Below are positions 19,283-27,971 of a stretch of DNA of 64,000 nt, piece by piece. The stretch covers positions 22,714 to 86,713 of the forward strand of contig DKTZ01000030.1 in the NCBI GenBank assembly GCA_002490425.1, written 5' to 3'. This DNA is from Ruminococcaceae bacterium UBA7217 (GTDB taxonomy: Bacteria; Bacillota; Clostridia; Oscillospirales; Acutalibacteraceae). The translations under genes were made by a program, and so were the position numbers. The notes beneath the pieces are model-generated. The model did no database searches. It worked only from the letters and a program-made list of their open reading frames with translations, and had not been told where the DNA came from. Each line of letters begins with the position of its first letter. The stretch's first letter is position 1.

Positions 19283-20298
19283 GTATTTTAGTAACGGGCG
19301 GTGCAGGCTACATCGGCTCGCACACCTGCGTTGAGCTCTTAAATGCAGGCTATGAAATCACGGTTGTTGACAATTTGTATAATTCCAGCCCCAAATCTCT
19401 TGACAGAGTCAAGGAATTGACGGATAAGGATTTCAAATTCTACGAGTGTGACATTCGTGACACAGAGGGAATGGATAAAATCTTCAAAGAGAATAAGATT
19501 GACGCCGTAATTCATTTTGCAGGGCTTAAAGCTGTTGGCGAATCCTGCGAAAAACCGCTTGAATATTACGATAACAACATTGGCGGAACATTAAAGCTTT
19601 GCGAGGTTATGCGAAATAACGGATGCAAAAATATTGTATTCAGTTCATCTGCAACCGTTTACGGTATGAATAATATATCCCCCTTAAAGGAAACAATGAA
19701 AACAGGGGGCACAACCAATCCTTACGGCACAACAAAATATATGATTGAAATTATTCTTGAGGATATTTGCAAGGCTGACAGTGAGTGGAATGTTACGCTT
19801 CTTCGCTATTTCAACCCCATAGGCGCTCACAAGAGCGGCAGAATAGGTGAAAATCCCAACGGTATCCCCAATAACCTTATGCCCTATATTACTCAGGTTG
19901 CCATTGGCAAGCGTGAATTTTTAAGCGTTTACGGTGACGATTATGACACACACGACGGCACAGGCGTAAGAGATTATATTCACGTTGTGGATTTGGCAGA
20001 GGGTCACGTTAAAGCAGTTGATAATATTCTCGAAGGAAACAAGGGCGTTCAGGTATTTAATCTCGGCACAGGTGTCGGTTACAGCGTTCTTGATATTGTA
20101 AAAGCTTTTAATAAGGCTTACGGCAAAGAATTGCCTTATAAAATAGCTCCACGCCGAGCAGGCGATATTGCAACCTGCTATTCCGATCCCACAAAAGCTA
20201 AAGAAGTGCTTGGCTGGGTCGCAAAAAGAGGAATTGAGGAAATGTGTGAGGACTCTTGGCGCTGGCAGAAGGGTAACCCCAACGGCTTTGACGACTGA
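19279..20298 (+). CDS. galE: UDP-glucose 4-epimerase GalE
   Basis: Interconverts UDP-glucose and UDP-galactose (and possibly the N-acetyl forms) for sugar use and surface polysaccharides. It is an extended short-chain dehydrogenase: the NAD-binding loop is GGAGYIGSH at 7-15, the catalytic serine lies in SSSATVYG near residue 125, and the YxxxK pair is in YGTTKYM near residue 149. Length (339) is standard. It overlaps the SpoIID-domain gene by four bases, with AAGGAGG upstream. Confidence 0.94.
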   Translation: MSILVTGGAGYIGSHTCVELLNAGYEITVVDNLYNSSPKSLDRVKELTDKDFKFYECDIRDTEGMDKIFKENKIDAVIHFAGLKAVGESCEKPLEYYDNNIGGTLKLCEVMRNNGCKNIVFSSSATVYGMNNISPLKETMKTGGTTNPYGTTKYMIEIILEDICKADSEWNVTLLRYFNPIGAHKSGRIGENPNGIPNNLMPYITQVAIGKREFLSVYGDDYDTHDGTGVRDYIHVVDLAEGHVKAVDNILEGNKGVQVFNLGTGVGYSVLDIVKAFNKAYGKELPYKIAPRRAGDIATCYSDPTKAKEVLGWVAKRGIEEMCEDSWRWQKGNPNGFDD

Positions 20299-20317
20299 TT
20301 GAAAGGAAGAACTTCCT

Positions 20318-20890
20318 ATGAAGAAAAAAGGTTTAATAATAGGCATTGCGGCTGTTTTACTTGTAATTGTAATAATTGTCGGCGGTGTGGTGTCAACCTA
20401 TAACGGACTTGTTACGAAGCAAGAAAAGGTTCAAAACACTGAACACCAAATTCAAAATCAGCTGCAAAGGCGTGCCGATTTAATCCCCAATCTTGTAAAT
20501 ACTGTTAAGGGCTATGCTGCTCACGAGGAAGAGATTTACACAGCGCTTGCAGAGGCTCGTGCGAAATTAAATTCCGCAGGGACTCCCGATGAGTACGGCG
20601 AGGCTATGGAGAGCTATGATTCAGCTCTTTCAAGGCTTTTGGTTGTTGTTGAAAATTATCCTGATCTTAAAGCAAATGAGAATTTCATAAATTTGCAGGA
20701 TGAGCTTGCTGGAACAGAAAGCAGAATAAGCACCGCACGCAAGGATTATAACGACGCTGTTACCGATTACAATCAGTCTATAAGAAAGTTCCCTGCGGTA
20801 ATTTTTGCAGGAATGTTGGGCTTTGAAAAGGCAGAGTATTTTGAGGCATCTCCTGAGTCAAATACTGTGCCGACAGTGAATTTCGATTAA
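20318..20890 (+). CDS. LemA family protein
   Basis: A 190-residue membrane protein with one N-terminal helix at about 4-26 and a long helical extracellular domain. The typical LemA stretch is RRADLIPNLVNTVKGYAAHE at about 51-70, and FPAVIFAGMLGFEKAEYFE lies near the C-terminus. The family's role is unclear. It is often next to TPM-domain genes, as here, where the two are eight bases apart and probably act together at the membrane. Confidence 0.88.
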   Translation: MKKKGLIIGIAAVLLVIVIIVGGVVSTYNGLVTKQEKVQNTEHQIQNQLQRRADLIPNLVNTVKGYAAHEEEIYTALAEARAKLNSAGTPDEYGEAMESYDSALSRLLVVVENYPDLKANENFINLQDELAGTESRISTARKDYNDAVTDYNQSIRKFPAVIFAGMLGFEKAEYFEASPESNTVPTVNFD

Positions 20891-20898
20891 GAAAATAT

Positions 20899-21675
20899 AT
20901 GAAAAAACTTTTTTCTGTATTTTGTTTCGTCTTAATTATTTCGGTTTTGCTTTCTGTCTCGTCTTTTGCAGTAAAATTGCCTGAGCCTACAAATGACTTT
21001 TTTGTAAATGACTTCGCAAATGTTATTGACGAAGAAGATGAAAAAGAGCTTATGAAAATAGGCGAAAATCTGTTTGTGAAAACAGGCGCGCAGGTTGTGG
21101 TCGTAACCGTTGACACGCTTGACGGTGCCGATGTTTCGGAATATGTGCTGGAGCTCGGCAGAAAATGGGGCGTCGGCGATAAAGAAAAGAATAACGGCGT
21201 TGTTCTTTTGCTGTCAGTTTCCGAAAGGCAGATTACAATTCAGGTCGGCTACGGTCTTGAAGGGCGACTAACCGACGGAAAAACGGGCAGAATACTTGAT
21301 AAGTACGCAATTCCCTATTTAAAAAATAACGATTTTTCAACAGGACTAACCGAGGCCTACAAAGCGATTGTATCTGAGGTTTATGCGGAATACGGCGAAA
21401 CACCGCCCGAAAATTTAAACGAGTACGATTCCTATGATGTAAGCGACTCTACGGCTTTTAAAGTAATCAGAACAATAATACTGATTATAGTGATTTTAGT
21501 TCTGATTTTCGGCAGACGAAGGAGACGTCATATATTTTTCGGTCCGTTTTACGGCGGATTTTCCGGCGGTGGAGATTCATTTGGCGGAGGTTCTTCTTTC
21601 GGAGGCGGCAGAGGCGGCGGTTTTTCCGGAGGCGGCGGCTCTTTCGGCGGCGGAGGAAGTTCAAGGGGTTTTTAA
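20899..21675 (+). CDS. TPM domain protein (YgcG family)
   Basis: A 258-residue secreted or membrane protein. It has an N-terminal signal peptide ending near SSFA at about residue 24, a TPM domain (about 30-155) with NDFANVID and VGYGLEGRLTDGKTG, a membrane helix at about 195-212 followed by an Arg-rich turn, and a Gly/Ser/Phe-rich tail. The TPM phosphatase-like domain in this family is usually of unknown activity. The glycine-rich tail is normal for the family. It pairs with the lemA gene just upstream. Confidence 0.85.
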   Translation: MKKLFSVFCFVLIISVLLSVSSFAVKLPEPTNDFFVNDFANVIDEEDEKELMKIGENLFVKTGAQVVVVTVDTLDGADVSEYVLELGRKWGVGDKEKNNGVVLLLSVSERQITIQVGYGLEGRLTDGKTGRILDKYAIPYLKNNDFSTGLTEAYKAIVSEVYAEYGETPPENLNEYDSYDVSDSTAFKVIRTIILIIVILVLIFGRRRRRHIFFGPFYGGFSGGGDSFGGGSSFGGGRGGGFSGGGGSFGGGGSSRGF

Positions 21676-21687
21676 GGAGTGTAAAAA

Positions 21688-22293
21688 TTGAGAGTATTTG
21701 ATTTTGACAATACGATTTATGACGGCGAATCAGGTCTTGATTTGTTTCTTCATTTCTTAAAATTAGATACTAAAGGTGTGTTTAAATACATTCCTAAATT
21801 TTTCAGTGGCTTTATGAAATATAAAAGCGGTGAAATAACCATTGACGAGGTTATCAATAAATACGGCGTTTATTTAAAAGAATACTGTGATAACTTTGCT
21901 GACAGTATGGAGCATGAATTTGTGCGCTTTTGGGATTTGAATGAGCATAAAATAAAGCAGTTTTACAAAAACATTCAAAAAGACGGCGATATTATCGTTT
22001 CTGCGTGCCCTGAAAGTCTTTTGAAAATTATGTGCGAGCGCCTCGGCATAAAAAATTATATTTGCTCAAAGGTCGATTTTTCCACGGGTGAAATAGGGCA
22101 GATTTGCTATAAAGATAAAAAGGTTTCTCTTTTCAAGGAAAAATACGGCGATGTTTTGATTGATGAGTTTTATACCGATTCCGCAAGCGATTTGCCGATG
22201 ATTGATATATCACGTAACGCTTATATGGTAAGCGGAGAAAAAATCCGCCTCGTAAAAAAAGACGGAATAATGCTTGAAAAAATAACTTATTAA
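21688..22293 (+). CDS. HAD-IB family phosphatase
   Basis: A 201-residue haloacid dehalogenase-type hydrolase. Motif I is DFDNTIYDGES at about 4-14, where both aspartates are present; motif II is SACPES near residue 108; motif III/IV is YTDSASDLPM near residue 170. A helical cap of about 75 residues is inserted after motif I, as in phosphoserine phosphatase relatives. The substrate is unknown. Translation starts at TTG 21688 behind AAGGAGTG. RNase P RNA follows at once. Confidence 0.82.
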   Translation: MRVFDFDNTIYDGESGLDLFLHFLKLDTKGVFKYIPKFFSGFMKYKSGEITIDEVINKYGVYLKEYCDNFADSMEHEFVRFWDLNEHKIKQFYKNIQKDGDIIVSACPESLLKIMCERLGIKNYICSKVDFSTGEIGQICYKDKKVSLFKEKYGDVLIDEFYTDSASDLPMIDISRNAYMVSGEKIRLVKKDGIMLEKITY

Positions 22294-22298
22294 ATTTA

Positions 22299-22630
22299 AG
22301 TGAGTAAATCGGGCAGTTGCGCTGCTTTTGCAGTGAGGAAAGTCCGGGCATCATACAGCAGGGTAACGGCTAACAGCCGCCGAGGGTGACCTTAGGGAAA
22401 GTGCATAGAGATATACCGCCGAATTTATTTCGGCAAGGGTGGAAAGGCGAGGTAAGAGCTCACCGGCGTTGCAGAGATGTAACGGCCAAGCAAACCCTAC
22501 CCGATGCAACATCGACAGGAGTTGTCAGCTGGGCAGATACTCCGACGGATGGCTTCAGGTGTGCGGCAACGCACATCGCAGATAGATAATTGCCTTAAAC
22601 GACAGAACCCGGCTTACAGGTTTACTCACT
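22299..22630 (+). ncRNA. rnpB: RNase P RNA, bacterial class A
   Basis: Catalytic RNA that matures tRNA 5' ends. The conserved blocks are all present: GAGGAAAGTCCGGGC near the 5' end, CAGGGTAACGGC, GAGGGTGACC with AGGGAAAGTGC, GGTGGAAAGGCGAGGTAAGAGCTC in two parts, CAAACCCTACCC, and the 3' AGATAGATAATTGCC followed by ACAGAACCCGGCTTACAG. The ends pair as P1: AGTGAGTAAA (22299-22308) with TTTACTCACT (22621-22630). An apparent reading frame inside it is not a gene. Confidence 0.97.
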
Positions 22631-22637
22631 TTTATTT

Positions 22638-22664
22638 GCCCCTGCTCAGCGGGGGCTTATTTTA
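22638..22664 (+). terminator. Terminator of RNase P RNA
   Basis: GCCCCTGC pairs with GCGGGGGC (one wobble) around a TCA loop and is followed by a T-rich run. It lies eight bases after the RNA's 3' end. Confidence 0.85.
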
Positions 22665-22715
22665 GAAATGCACGGATTTTTCACTCTCGCATATAATACT
22701 TCAGAGGTGTTATAA

Positions 22716-23057
22716 ATGCGAGTATTTATATGTTCTGTACTTATTTTCTTATCCTTTGTATTTATCGTACTGATTATGGCGGCAGTTTTGCTGAAACTCT
22801 TGATGCCCAAGAAAAAATGCGATTATTTTATTTGCATCCCGTGTGATGAAAATGCAGAAAATGTCAAAAATCTTGCGTACTGTGCAAGGCTAAAGCTAAA
22901 TCTTTGCGGCGAATGTGAAAATAATGTACTTGTGATTGTTGATAACGGACTTTCCGATAAGGAGAAACGTGAAACGCTTGAAATGTGCAGTCAAACGGAC
23001 GGCATAACGGTTGTAAAAAAAGAAGATTTAAAGGATTTTATAAATGGAAGAATTTGA
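22716..23057 (+). CDS. Small membrane-anchored protein, unknown
   Basis: A 113-residue protein with an N-terminal membrane helix at about 4-30 and a cytoplasmic domain of about 80 residues. That domain contains two cysteine pairs' worth of scattered cysteines (FICIPC, YCARLKLNLCGEC) and a strand-helix pattern ending in TVVKKEDLKDFI. I do not recognise a family. A TATAAT at 22692 and AGAGGTG upstream support the start. It overlaps recD2 by 14 bases, so the two are probably co-transcribed. Confidence 0.65.
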   Translation: MRVFICSVLIFLSFVFIVLIMAAVLLKLLMPKKKCDYFICIPCDENAENVKNLAYCARLKLNLCGECENNVLVIVDNGLSDKEKRETLEMCSQTDGITVVKKEDLKDFINGRI

Positions 23058-25248
23058 GACTAAAATCAAATTACGCGGAACGGTGACAGAGGTTACTTAC
23101 CGCAACGACGTGAACGGATACACCGTCTTTACTCTTGATATGGGTGAAGAGGAGATAACCGTTGTGGGTACAGCTCCCGATGTCCGTGAGCACGACACCG
23201 TTGAGGCAGTAGGCGATTATACATATCATTCCGTTTACGGCAGGCAGTTTAAGGCTGATTCCTGCTATGCCACCGTTCCCGAAACCGTTGACGATTTGTA
23301 CCATTATCTTTCAAGCGGAGCTATATGGGGCGTGGGTGAGGCAACCGCCCGTGCAATAGTTGAAAGATTTAAGGAAAAATCCTTTGAAATTCTTGAAAAT
23401 TATCCTGAACGTCTTGCCGAAATAAGGGGAATTTCTTCTGCAAAAGCTAAAAAAATAGGAGAGGAGTATAAGCGGCAGTTTACGGTTCGCTCTTTGCTGA
23501 TTTCTCTTTCGGGACTCGGTCTTACAACCCGTGAAAGCCTGCTTGCGTTTGAAAATTTCGGCACTGCGGCTAAGGAAATGGTCGAATCTGACCCTTATTC
23601 ACTCTGCGAATTTGAAAACGGAGTTTCCTTTGACAGAGCTGAGCAAATTGCCTCTTCTTTGCCTGTTCCGCCGTCTGCCGAAAGGCGGATTGAGGCGGGA
23701 ATAATACATATTATCCGTCACAATCTTAATAACGGACATACCTGTATTCCGCTTGAAAAAATGTTTACTCCGGCTTTGGGACTTCTTTCCGAACCCCGTG
23801 AAAAAATCGAGGAAATAATTTATTCCCTTGCCGAGAAAAAATGTCTTGTCATAAAAAATATAAAAGGTAAGGAATTTTTGTTTGCTCCCGAGGTTTATTA
23901 TGCCGAAAACGGTATTGCAAGAAGACTTCAGGTGCTTTTGAAATATCCTCCCGAAGACCCTGAAAATGTAAATGCGTTTATTGATGAATTTGAAGATAAT
24001 ACAGGCTTTAGTTTTGCTGAGCTTCAAAGAATAGCTATTGAAACTGCCGTTAATAAGGGTATTTTGATTTTGACAGGCGGACCCGGTACGGGTAAAACCA
24101 CCACTCTTAACGGCATAATTAAAGTATTTGAAAATAAAAATCTTGATATTGCCCTTTGTGCTCCTACGGGCAGAGCGGCACAGCGAATGACCGAGGCAAC
24201 GGGCAGAAGTGCAATGACAATACACCGCCTTTTAGAGGTTGAATGGCGTGATGAAAAGCCTTATTTCAAACGGAATTTGCGAAATCCACTTGAATGTCAG
24301 GCGGTTATAATCGACGAAATGTCAATGGTAGATGTTTTTGTGTTCAACGCACTTATTGAGGCACTTCCGTTTGGCAGCAGGCTTATTATGGTCGGTGACA
24401 GTGACCAGCTCCCGTCAGTTGGGGCGGGCAATGTTTTACACGATTTAATAGAAAGCGGTCTTTTACCCGTTGTCGAGCTTAAAGAGATTTTCAGGCAGTC
24501 AAGAGAGAGCAATATTGTAATGAATGCTCACCGAATTGTGCATGGCGAGCATATTAGAACCGATTACAAGGACGGCGACTTTTTTGTTCTGCACAAAAAT
24601 TTTCCTCTTGATGCAGTAAGAACAATAAACGATTTGTATATGCACCGAATTCCCGACACCTACGGCTTTGATTCCAAAACTCAGATTCAAGTCCTTTGTC
24701 CCTCCAAAAAAGGCGATACAGGTACATATAATCTTAACAGAGTTTTGCAGAACAGCATAAATCCGCCGAGCGAAGAAAAAGCGGAAATCAAAACAGAGTA
24801 CCGAATTCTCCGTGAAGGTGATAAGGTTATGCAGATAAAAAATAACTATGACATTCGCTGGGAGTCTGAAACGGGAGAGGGCGACGGAATTTATAACGGC
24901 GACATCGGATTTATTGAAAGAATAGATCACCGCAACGGGTATGTAATTGTTGATTTTGCAGGAAAACGTGCTACTTATTCAAAGGAACAGCTTATTGAAT
25001 TGGAGCATGCTTTTGCCGTAACGGTACACAAAAGTCAGGGCAGTGAGTTTGAAGCGGTTATAATGCCGGTAATTTCCGTAACGGAAAAGCTTTGTTACAG
25101 AAATTTGCTTTATACCGCCGTTACAAGAGCTAAAAAGCTGTTGATATTAGTGGGAACAGACGGCACAATTATGAAAATGATTGACAACGGCAAGACAAAA
25201 CTGCGTTTTTCGGCACTTAAAGACTTTTTGCTTGACAATTACGAATAA
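23044..25248 (+). CDS. recD2: RecD-like SF1B DNA helicase RecD2
   Basis: A 734-residue 5'-3' DNA helicase found in bacteria without RecBC. It has an N-terminal OB-like region and helix-hairpin-helix segments (VGEATARAIVERF near 96 and IRGISSAKAKKIG near 125), then a superfamily 1 motor. Motif I is GGPGTGKTTT near residue 345, motif II DEMSMVD near 422, and motif VI is in the UvrD-like C-terminal YTAVTRAKKLL near 697. The HxSQG-type motif VHKSQGSEF is present. It overlaps the upstream gene by 14 bases. The -35 and -10 of the thiT promoter lie at its very end. Confidence 0.94.
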   Translation: MEEFETKIKLRGTVTEVTYRNDVNGYTVFTLDMGEEEITVVGTAPDVREHDTVEAVGDYTYHSVYGRQFKADSCYATVPETVDDLYHYLSSGAIWGVGEATARAIVERFKEKSFEILENYPERLAEIRGISSAKAKKIGEEYKRQFTVRSLLISLSGLGLTTRESLLAFENFGTAAKEMVESDPYSLCEFENGVSFDRAEQIASSLPVPPSAERRIEAGIIHIIRHNLNNGHTCIPLEKMFTPALGLLSEPREKIEEIIYSLAEKKCLVIKNIKGKEFLFAPEVYYAENGIARRLQVLLKYPPEDPENVNAFIDEFEDNTGFSFAELQRIAIETAVNKGILILTGGPGTGKTTTLNGIIKVFENKNLDIALCAPTGRAAQRMTEATGRSAMTIHRLLEVEWRDEKPYFKRNLRNPLECQAVIIDEMSMVDVFVFNALIEALPFGSRLIMVGDSDQLPSVGAGNVLHDLIESGLLPVVELKEIFRQSRESNIVMNAHRIVHGEHIRTDYKDGDFFVLHKNFPLDAVRTINDLYMHRIPDTYGFDSKTQIQVLCPSKKGDTGTYNLNRVLQNSINPPSEEKAEIKTEYRILREGDKVMQIKNNYDIRWESETGEGDGIYNGDIGFIERIDHRNGYVIVDFAGKRATYSKEQLIELEHAFAVTVHKSQGSEFEAVIMPVISVTEKLCYRNLLYTAVTRAKKLLILVGTDGTIMKMIDNGKTKLRFSALKDFLLDNYE

Positions 25249-25259
25249 AGTGCTATAAT
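25232..25259 (+). promoter_or_regulatory. SigA-type promoter of the TPP riboswitch/thiT unit
   Basis: A consensus TTGACA (25232-25237) and consensus TATAAT (25254-25259) are separated by 16 bases. The -35 lies inside the last codons of recD2. The predicted transcript starts just before the riboswitch. Confidence 0.8.
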
Positions 25260-25282
25260 ACTTCTCAGCCAAGTAAATATAT

Positions 25283-25376
25283 GCATGGGTGTTGACCGTA
25301 AAGTCAGCTGAGATTGGGAATAAATCTTCCCTTAACCATTGAACCTGATGCGGATAATACCGACGTAGGAAGCAAA
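25283..25376 (+). promoter_or_regulatory. TPP riboswitch aptamer (THI element)
   Basis: The conserved parts of the thiamine pyrophosphate aptamer are present: GGGTG near the 5' side, CAGCTGAGAT (pyrimidine sensor helix), TTGAACCTGATGCGGATAAT in the pyrophosphate arm, and CGACGTAGGAAGC at the 3' side. It lies upstream of thiT, which fits feedback control by intracellular thiamine pyrophosphate. The variable P3 arm is short. Confidence 0.93.
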
Positions 25377-25380
25377 GTGT

Positions 25381-25418
25381 TTCAGCCTAAGTGTGTATTT
25401 CCCTTGGCTGAATTTTTT
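25381..25418 (+). terminator. Riboswitch-controlled terminator before thiT
   Basis: TTCAGCC-T-AAG (25381-25391) pairs with CTTGGCTGAA (25403-25412), with one bulged base, and is followed by seven T. It sits between the aptamer and the thiT ribosome-binding site. A second copy of the 5' arm, TCAGCCAAG at 25265-25273, lies before the aptamer and could pair with the same 3' arm. Confidence 0.8.
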
Positions 25419-25436
25419 TATTTGGAGGAACCAAAA

Positions 25437-26036
25437 ATGAAAAAAGAAAACATCATCAGACTTACGGAAACTGCTGTTTTTATTGCGTTAGCAGTAGCAC
25501 TTTCCATGGTCAAAATCTTCAAATTGCCGCTCGGCGGTTCGGTAACGCTCGTAAGTATGCTCCCGATTTGCATACTCTCGTTCCGTTACGGAGTAAAATG
25601 GGGATTTTTCTCCTCGTTTATTTACTCTCTTTTCCAGCTTATGCTCGGAATAACCACAGACGGGCTTTTGGGCTGGGGACTTACTCCCATTATGCTTGTA
25701 GGCTGCATCTTGTTTGACTACATAATTGCGTTTACCGTTTTGGGAATTGCAGGCGCATTCAAAAAGATGGGCGAAAAAGGATTGTACCTCGGCTTAACGG
25801 TTGCATTTTTGCTTCGATTTGCGTCACACATTGTTTCGGGATATTTCATTTTTGCATATCTTGACCAGTGGGAGATTTTCGGCTCAACATTTGTGAACAA
25901 ACCGCTTTTATATTCAATTTGCTATAACGGAACCTACATTCTTCCCGAGCTTATTATTACAATTGCAGTAGTTGTTGTTTTGATGAGATTTACAGCAGTT
26001 AAAAAGCTTATTTTTGATAATAAGACGCAAGCATAA
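25437..26036 (+). CDS. thiT: Energy-coupled thiamine transporter ThiT
   Basis: A 199-residue S-component for thiamine uptake. It has six hydrophobic segments and the YuaJ/ThiT family features, including the N-terminal LTETAVFIALAVALSMVKIF, the loop PLGGSVTLVSMLPI and the FRYGVKWGF stretch. It needs an ECF module, which is encoded at the left of this window. ATG 25437 follows TTGGAGGAA; a longer reading frame upstream runs through the riboswitch and is not translated. The TPP riboswitch confirms the substrate class. Confidence 0.93.
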   Translation: MKKENIIRLTETAVFIALAVALSMVKIFKLPLGGSVTLVSMLPICILSFRYGVKWGFFSSFIYSLFQLMLGITTDGLLGWGLTPIMLVGCILFDYIIAFTVLGIAGAFKKMGEKGLYLGLTVAFLLRFASHIVSGYFIFAYLDQWEIFGSTFVNKPLLYSICYNGTYILPELIITIAVVVVLMRFTAVKKLIFDNKTQA

Positions 26037-26053
26037 GTTACATTTAATTTTAA

Positions 26054-26212
26054 AGTTTTCGCCCGCCTTTTTCAAAAGGCGGTGGAGTGGAGAGGCGAAG
26101 CCTCTCCTTGCAGTCCGCAGACTGCAAAATTCTTTTGTAAAAAGCGCAGGAAGGGCGAAAAACAGTCCGGTGGACTGTTTTTTCGGTGGGAAACCCTCGC
26201 CGGGGGTTTCCC
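26054..26212. repeat. Hairpin-rich intergenic repeat element
   Basis: A chain of palindromes with little sequence between them: CCGCCTTTT/AAAAGGCGG, GAGAGGC/GCCTCTC, GCAGTC/GACTGC, AACAGTCC/GGACTGTT and GGGAAACCC/GGGTTTCCC. Short reading frames across it are not genes. It lies between the thiT stop and the thiT terminator, which suggests later insertion. The region 26037-26321 holds only this repeat and the terminator. Confidence 0.65.
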
Positions 26213-26275
26213 ATGATTTTTACACTTTGTGTAAATTTATATTTCACATTTACTTTTCCTTTTCCTAAAAATTAT

Positions 26276-26306
26276 GAGCAGTTCAAAACCGAACTGCTCT
26301 TTTTTT
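26276..26306 (+). terminator. Terminator after thiT
   Basis: GAGCAGTTC (26276-26284) pairs exactly with GAACTGCTC (26291-26299), followed by seven T. It lies 240 bases after thiT, with a repeat in between. Confidence 0.85.
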
Positions 26307-26321
26307 ATGTCAATTCAAATT

Positions 26322-27848
26322 TTATTCCCCGAACCGTCTGTCAAAGCTCCTGTACTGAATTGCCTCGGTAATGTGCTTTGTATCTATCTCGTCGGAATTT
26401 TCCATATCGGCAATTGTCCGTGCAATTCTCAAAACCTTGTCATAGGCTCTCGCACTCAGTCCCAATCGCTCGAATGCCGTTTTCATAATGATTTCGGCGG
26501 CGGGAGTCAGATTACAGAATTTTCTTGTTGCGGCGGCGTCCATTTTAGCGTTGCAGGAAATGTTTGTGCCGAGAAACCTTTCCTGCTGAATTTTCCTCGC
26601 TTTGTTAACACGCTTTTTGATTTCGCTTGACGGCTCTGCTTTCTCTTTACCTGCCAGGCTTTCGTAGTCAACAGGCGGTACATCAATGTGAATGTCCAGT
26701 CTGTCAACAAGCGGGCCGCTCACTCTGTTAAAATACCGCTTTGCCGCTGTTTCCGAGCAGGTGCATTTGCGTGTCGGGTGTCCATAATATCCGCAGGGGC
26801 ACGGGTTCATAGCGCACACCACCATAACGGAGCAGGGGTACTGAAATTTCGCTGCAACACGTGAAATGCTGATAACTCCGTCCTCAATGGGTTGGCGCAG
26901 TATTTCAAGAGATGTACGCTGAAATTCGGGTAACTCATCAAGAAATAATACCCCATTGTGCGAAAGTGAAATTTCACCCGGCTTTGGCACAGCTCCGCCG
27001 CCAGAAAGACCGGCAGGGGAAACGGTGTGGTGCGGCGAACGGAAAGGACGTGCTTTAATAAGTGAAACGCCTTTCGGCAGGGCGCCCGCTATGGAATATA
27101 TATTTGTAGTTTCAATCGACTCCTCAAATGTCATATCGGGTAAAATCCCCGGAAGCCGTTTTGCAAGCATACTTTTGCCCGAACCGGGAGGGCCGACCAT
27201 AAGCACATTGTGTCCGCCTGCGGCGGCGATTTCCAACGCTCTTTTAACCTCTTCCTGACCTCTTACATCGGCAAAATCGGGTGTGTTTTGCGGGAGCGTA
27301 TATTCCGAATAATGCTCGTCGGACACAGGCTCAATTTTCTTAATTCCCGTAAGGTGATTTATTAGCTCCGTAACATTTTTAACAGGATAAACCGTAATAC
27401 CTTTTACAACTGCGCCCTCATTTGCATTTTCATAAGGAATAAAAATTTCCTTAACACCGCTGTTCTTTGCGCCGATAACCATTGGCAGTACGCCATTGAT
27501 TTTGCGAAGATGCCCGTCGAGCGATAATTCGCCCACAAATGCAGTGTCTTTACCGACAGGCTTTAATTCATCGTTTGCGCAAAGCAGAGCTACAAAAATC
27601 GGAAGGTCGTAAATAGGACCTTCTTTTTTTATGTGTGCAGGGGCAAGGTTTACGGTAATTCTGCTGACGGGGTATGTAAGATTAGCATTTTTAATCGCAG
27701 AACGGACTCTTTCTCTGCTTTCTGATACAGAAGCGTCAGGCAGACCTACAATGTCAAACCTCGGCATACCGCCTGAAATATCCGCCTCAACGCTGACCTT
27801 ATAGCTTTCAATCCCAAACAGCCCCATACTTGTTATTTCGGCAAACAT
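26322..27848 (-). CDS. comM: YifB/ComM family Mg chelatase-like AAA ATPase
   Basis: A 508-residue ATPase of the ComM family. ComM is a helicase that helps branch migration during natural transformation in Gram-negatives; its role in Clostridia is less clear. The N-terminal third is a Lon protease-like S5 fold domain (to about 165), followed by an AAA domain with Walker A GPPGSGKSMLAKRL near 216 and Walker B LFLDELPEF near 302, and a C-terminal Mg-chelatase domain. A CPCGYYGHP cysteine motif is present near 348. ATG 27848 has AAGGGGTG upstream; an in-frame GTG at 27857 is less likely. Confidence 0.9.
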   Translation of the reverse strand: MFAEITSMGLFGIESYKVSVEADISGGMPRFDIVGLPDASVSESRERVRSAIKNANLTYPVSRITVNLAPAHIKKEGPIYDLPIFVALLCANDELKPVGKDTAFVGELSLDGHLRKINGVLPMVIGAKNSGVKEIFIPYENANEGAVVKGITVYPVKNVTELINHLTGIKKIEPVSDEHYSEYTLPQNTPDFADVRGQEEVKRALEIAAAGGHNVLMVGPPGSGKSMLAKRLPGILPDMTFEESIETTNIYSIAGALPKGVSLIKARPFRSPHHTVSPAGLSGGGAVPKPGEISLSHNGVLFLDELPEFQRTSLEILRQPIEDGVISISRVAAKFQYPCSVMVVCAMNPCPCGYYGHPTRKCTCSETAAKRYFNRVSGPLVDRLDIHIDVPPVDYESLAGKEKAEPSSEIKKRVNKARKIQQERFLGTNISCNAKMDAAATRKFCNLTPAAEIIMKTAFERLGLSARAYDKVLRIARTIADMENSDEIDTKHITEAIQYRSFDRRFGE

Positions 27849-27872
27849 AGTAAACACCCCTTTATTTTATTG

Positions 27873-27901
27873 ATTATACTATAAAGTTACATATATTTCA
27901 A
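27873..27901 (-). promoter_or_regulatory. SigA-type promoter for comM
   Basis: On the minus strand TTGAAA (27901-27896) and TATAAT (27878-27873) are 17 bases apart. The position is about 25 bases before the comM start. Confidence 0.65.
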
Positions 27902-27971
27902 ATTTTTTTTATTTACATTTGGAATAAAATGGAGTAAAATAATACTATACATTTTTTACGGAGGTAATAAA

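Noticed and set aside
22386..22589. Open frame of 67 codons
   Set aside because: It lies wholly within RNase P RNA, whose conserved blocks explain the sequence.
23599..24225. 208-codon minus-strand open frame
   Set aside because: It is antisense to recD2, whose helicase motifs are conserved, and its composition is a shadow of that gene.
26014..26371. Several short open frames on both strands
   Set aside because: They run through the palindromic repeat and terminator and have no ribosome-binding site or homology.
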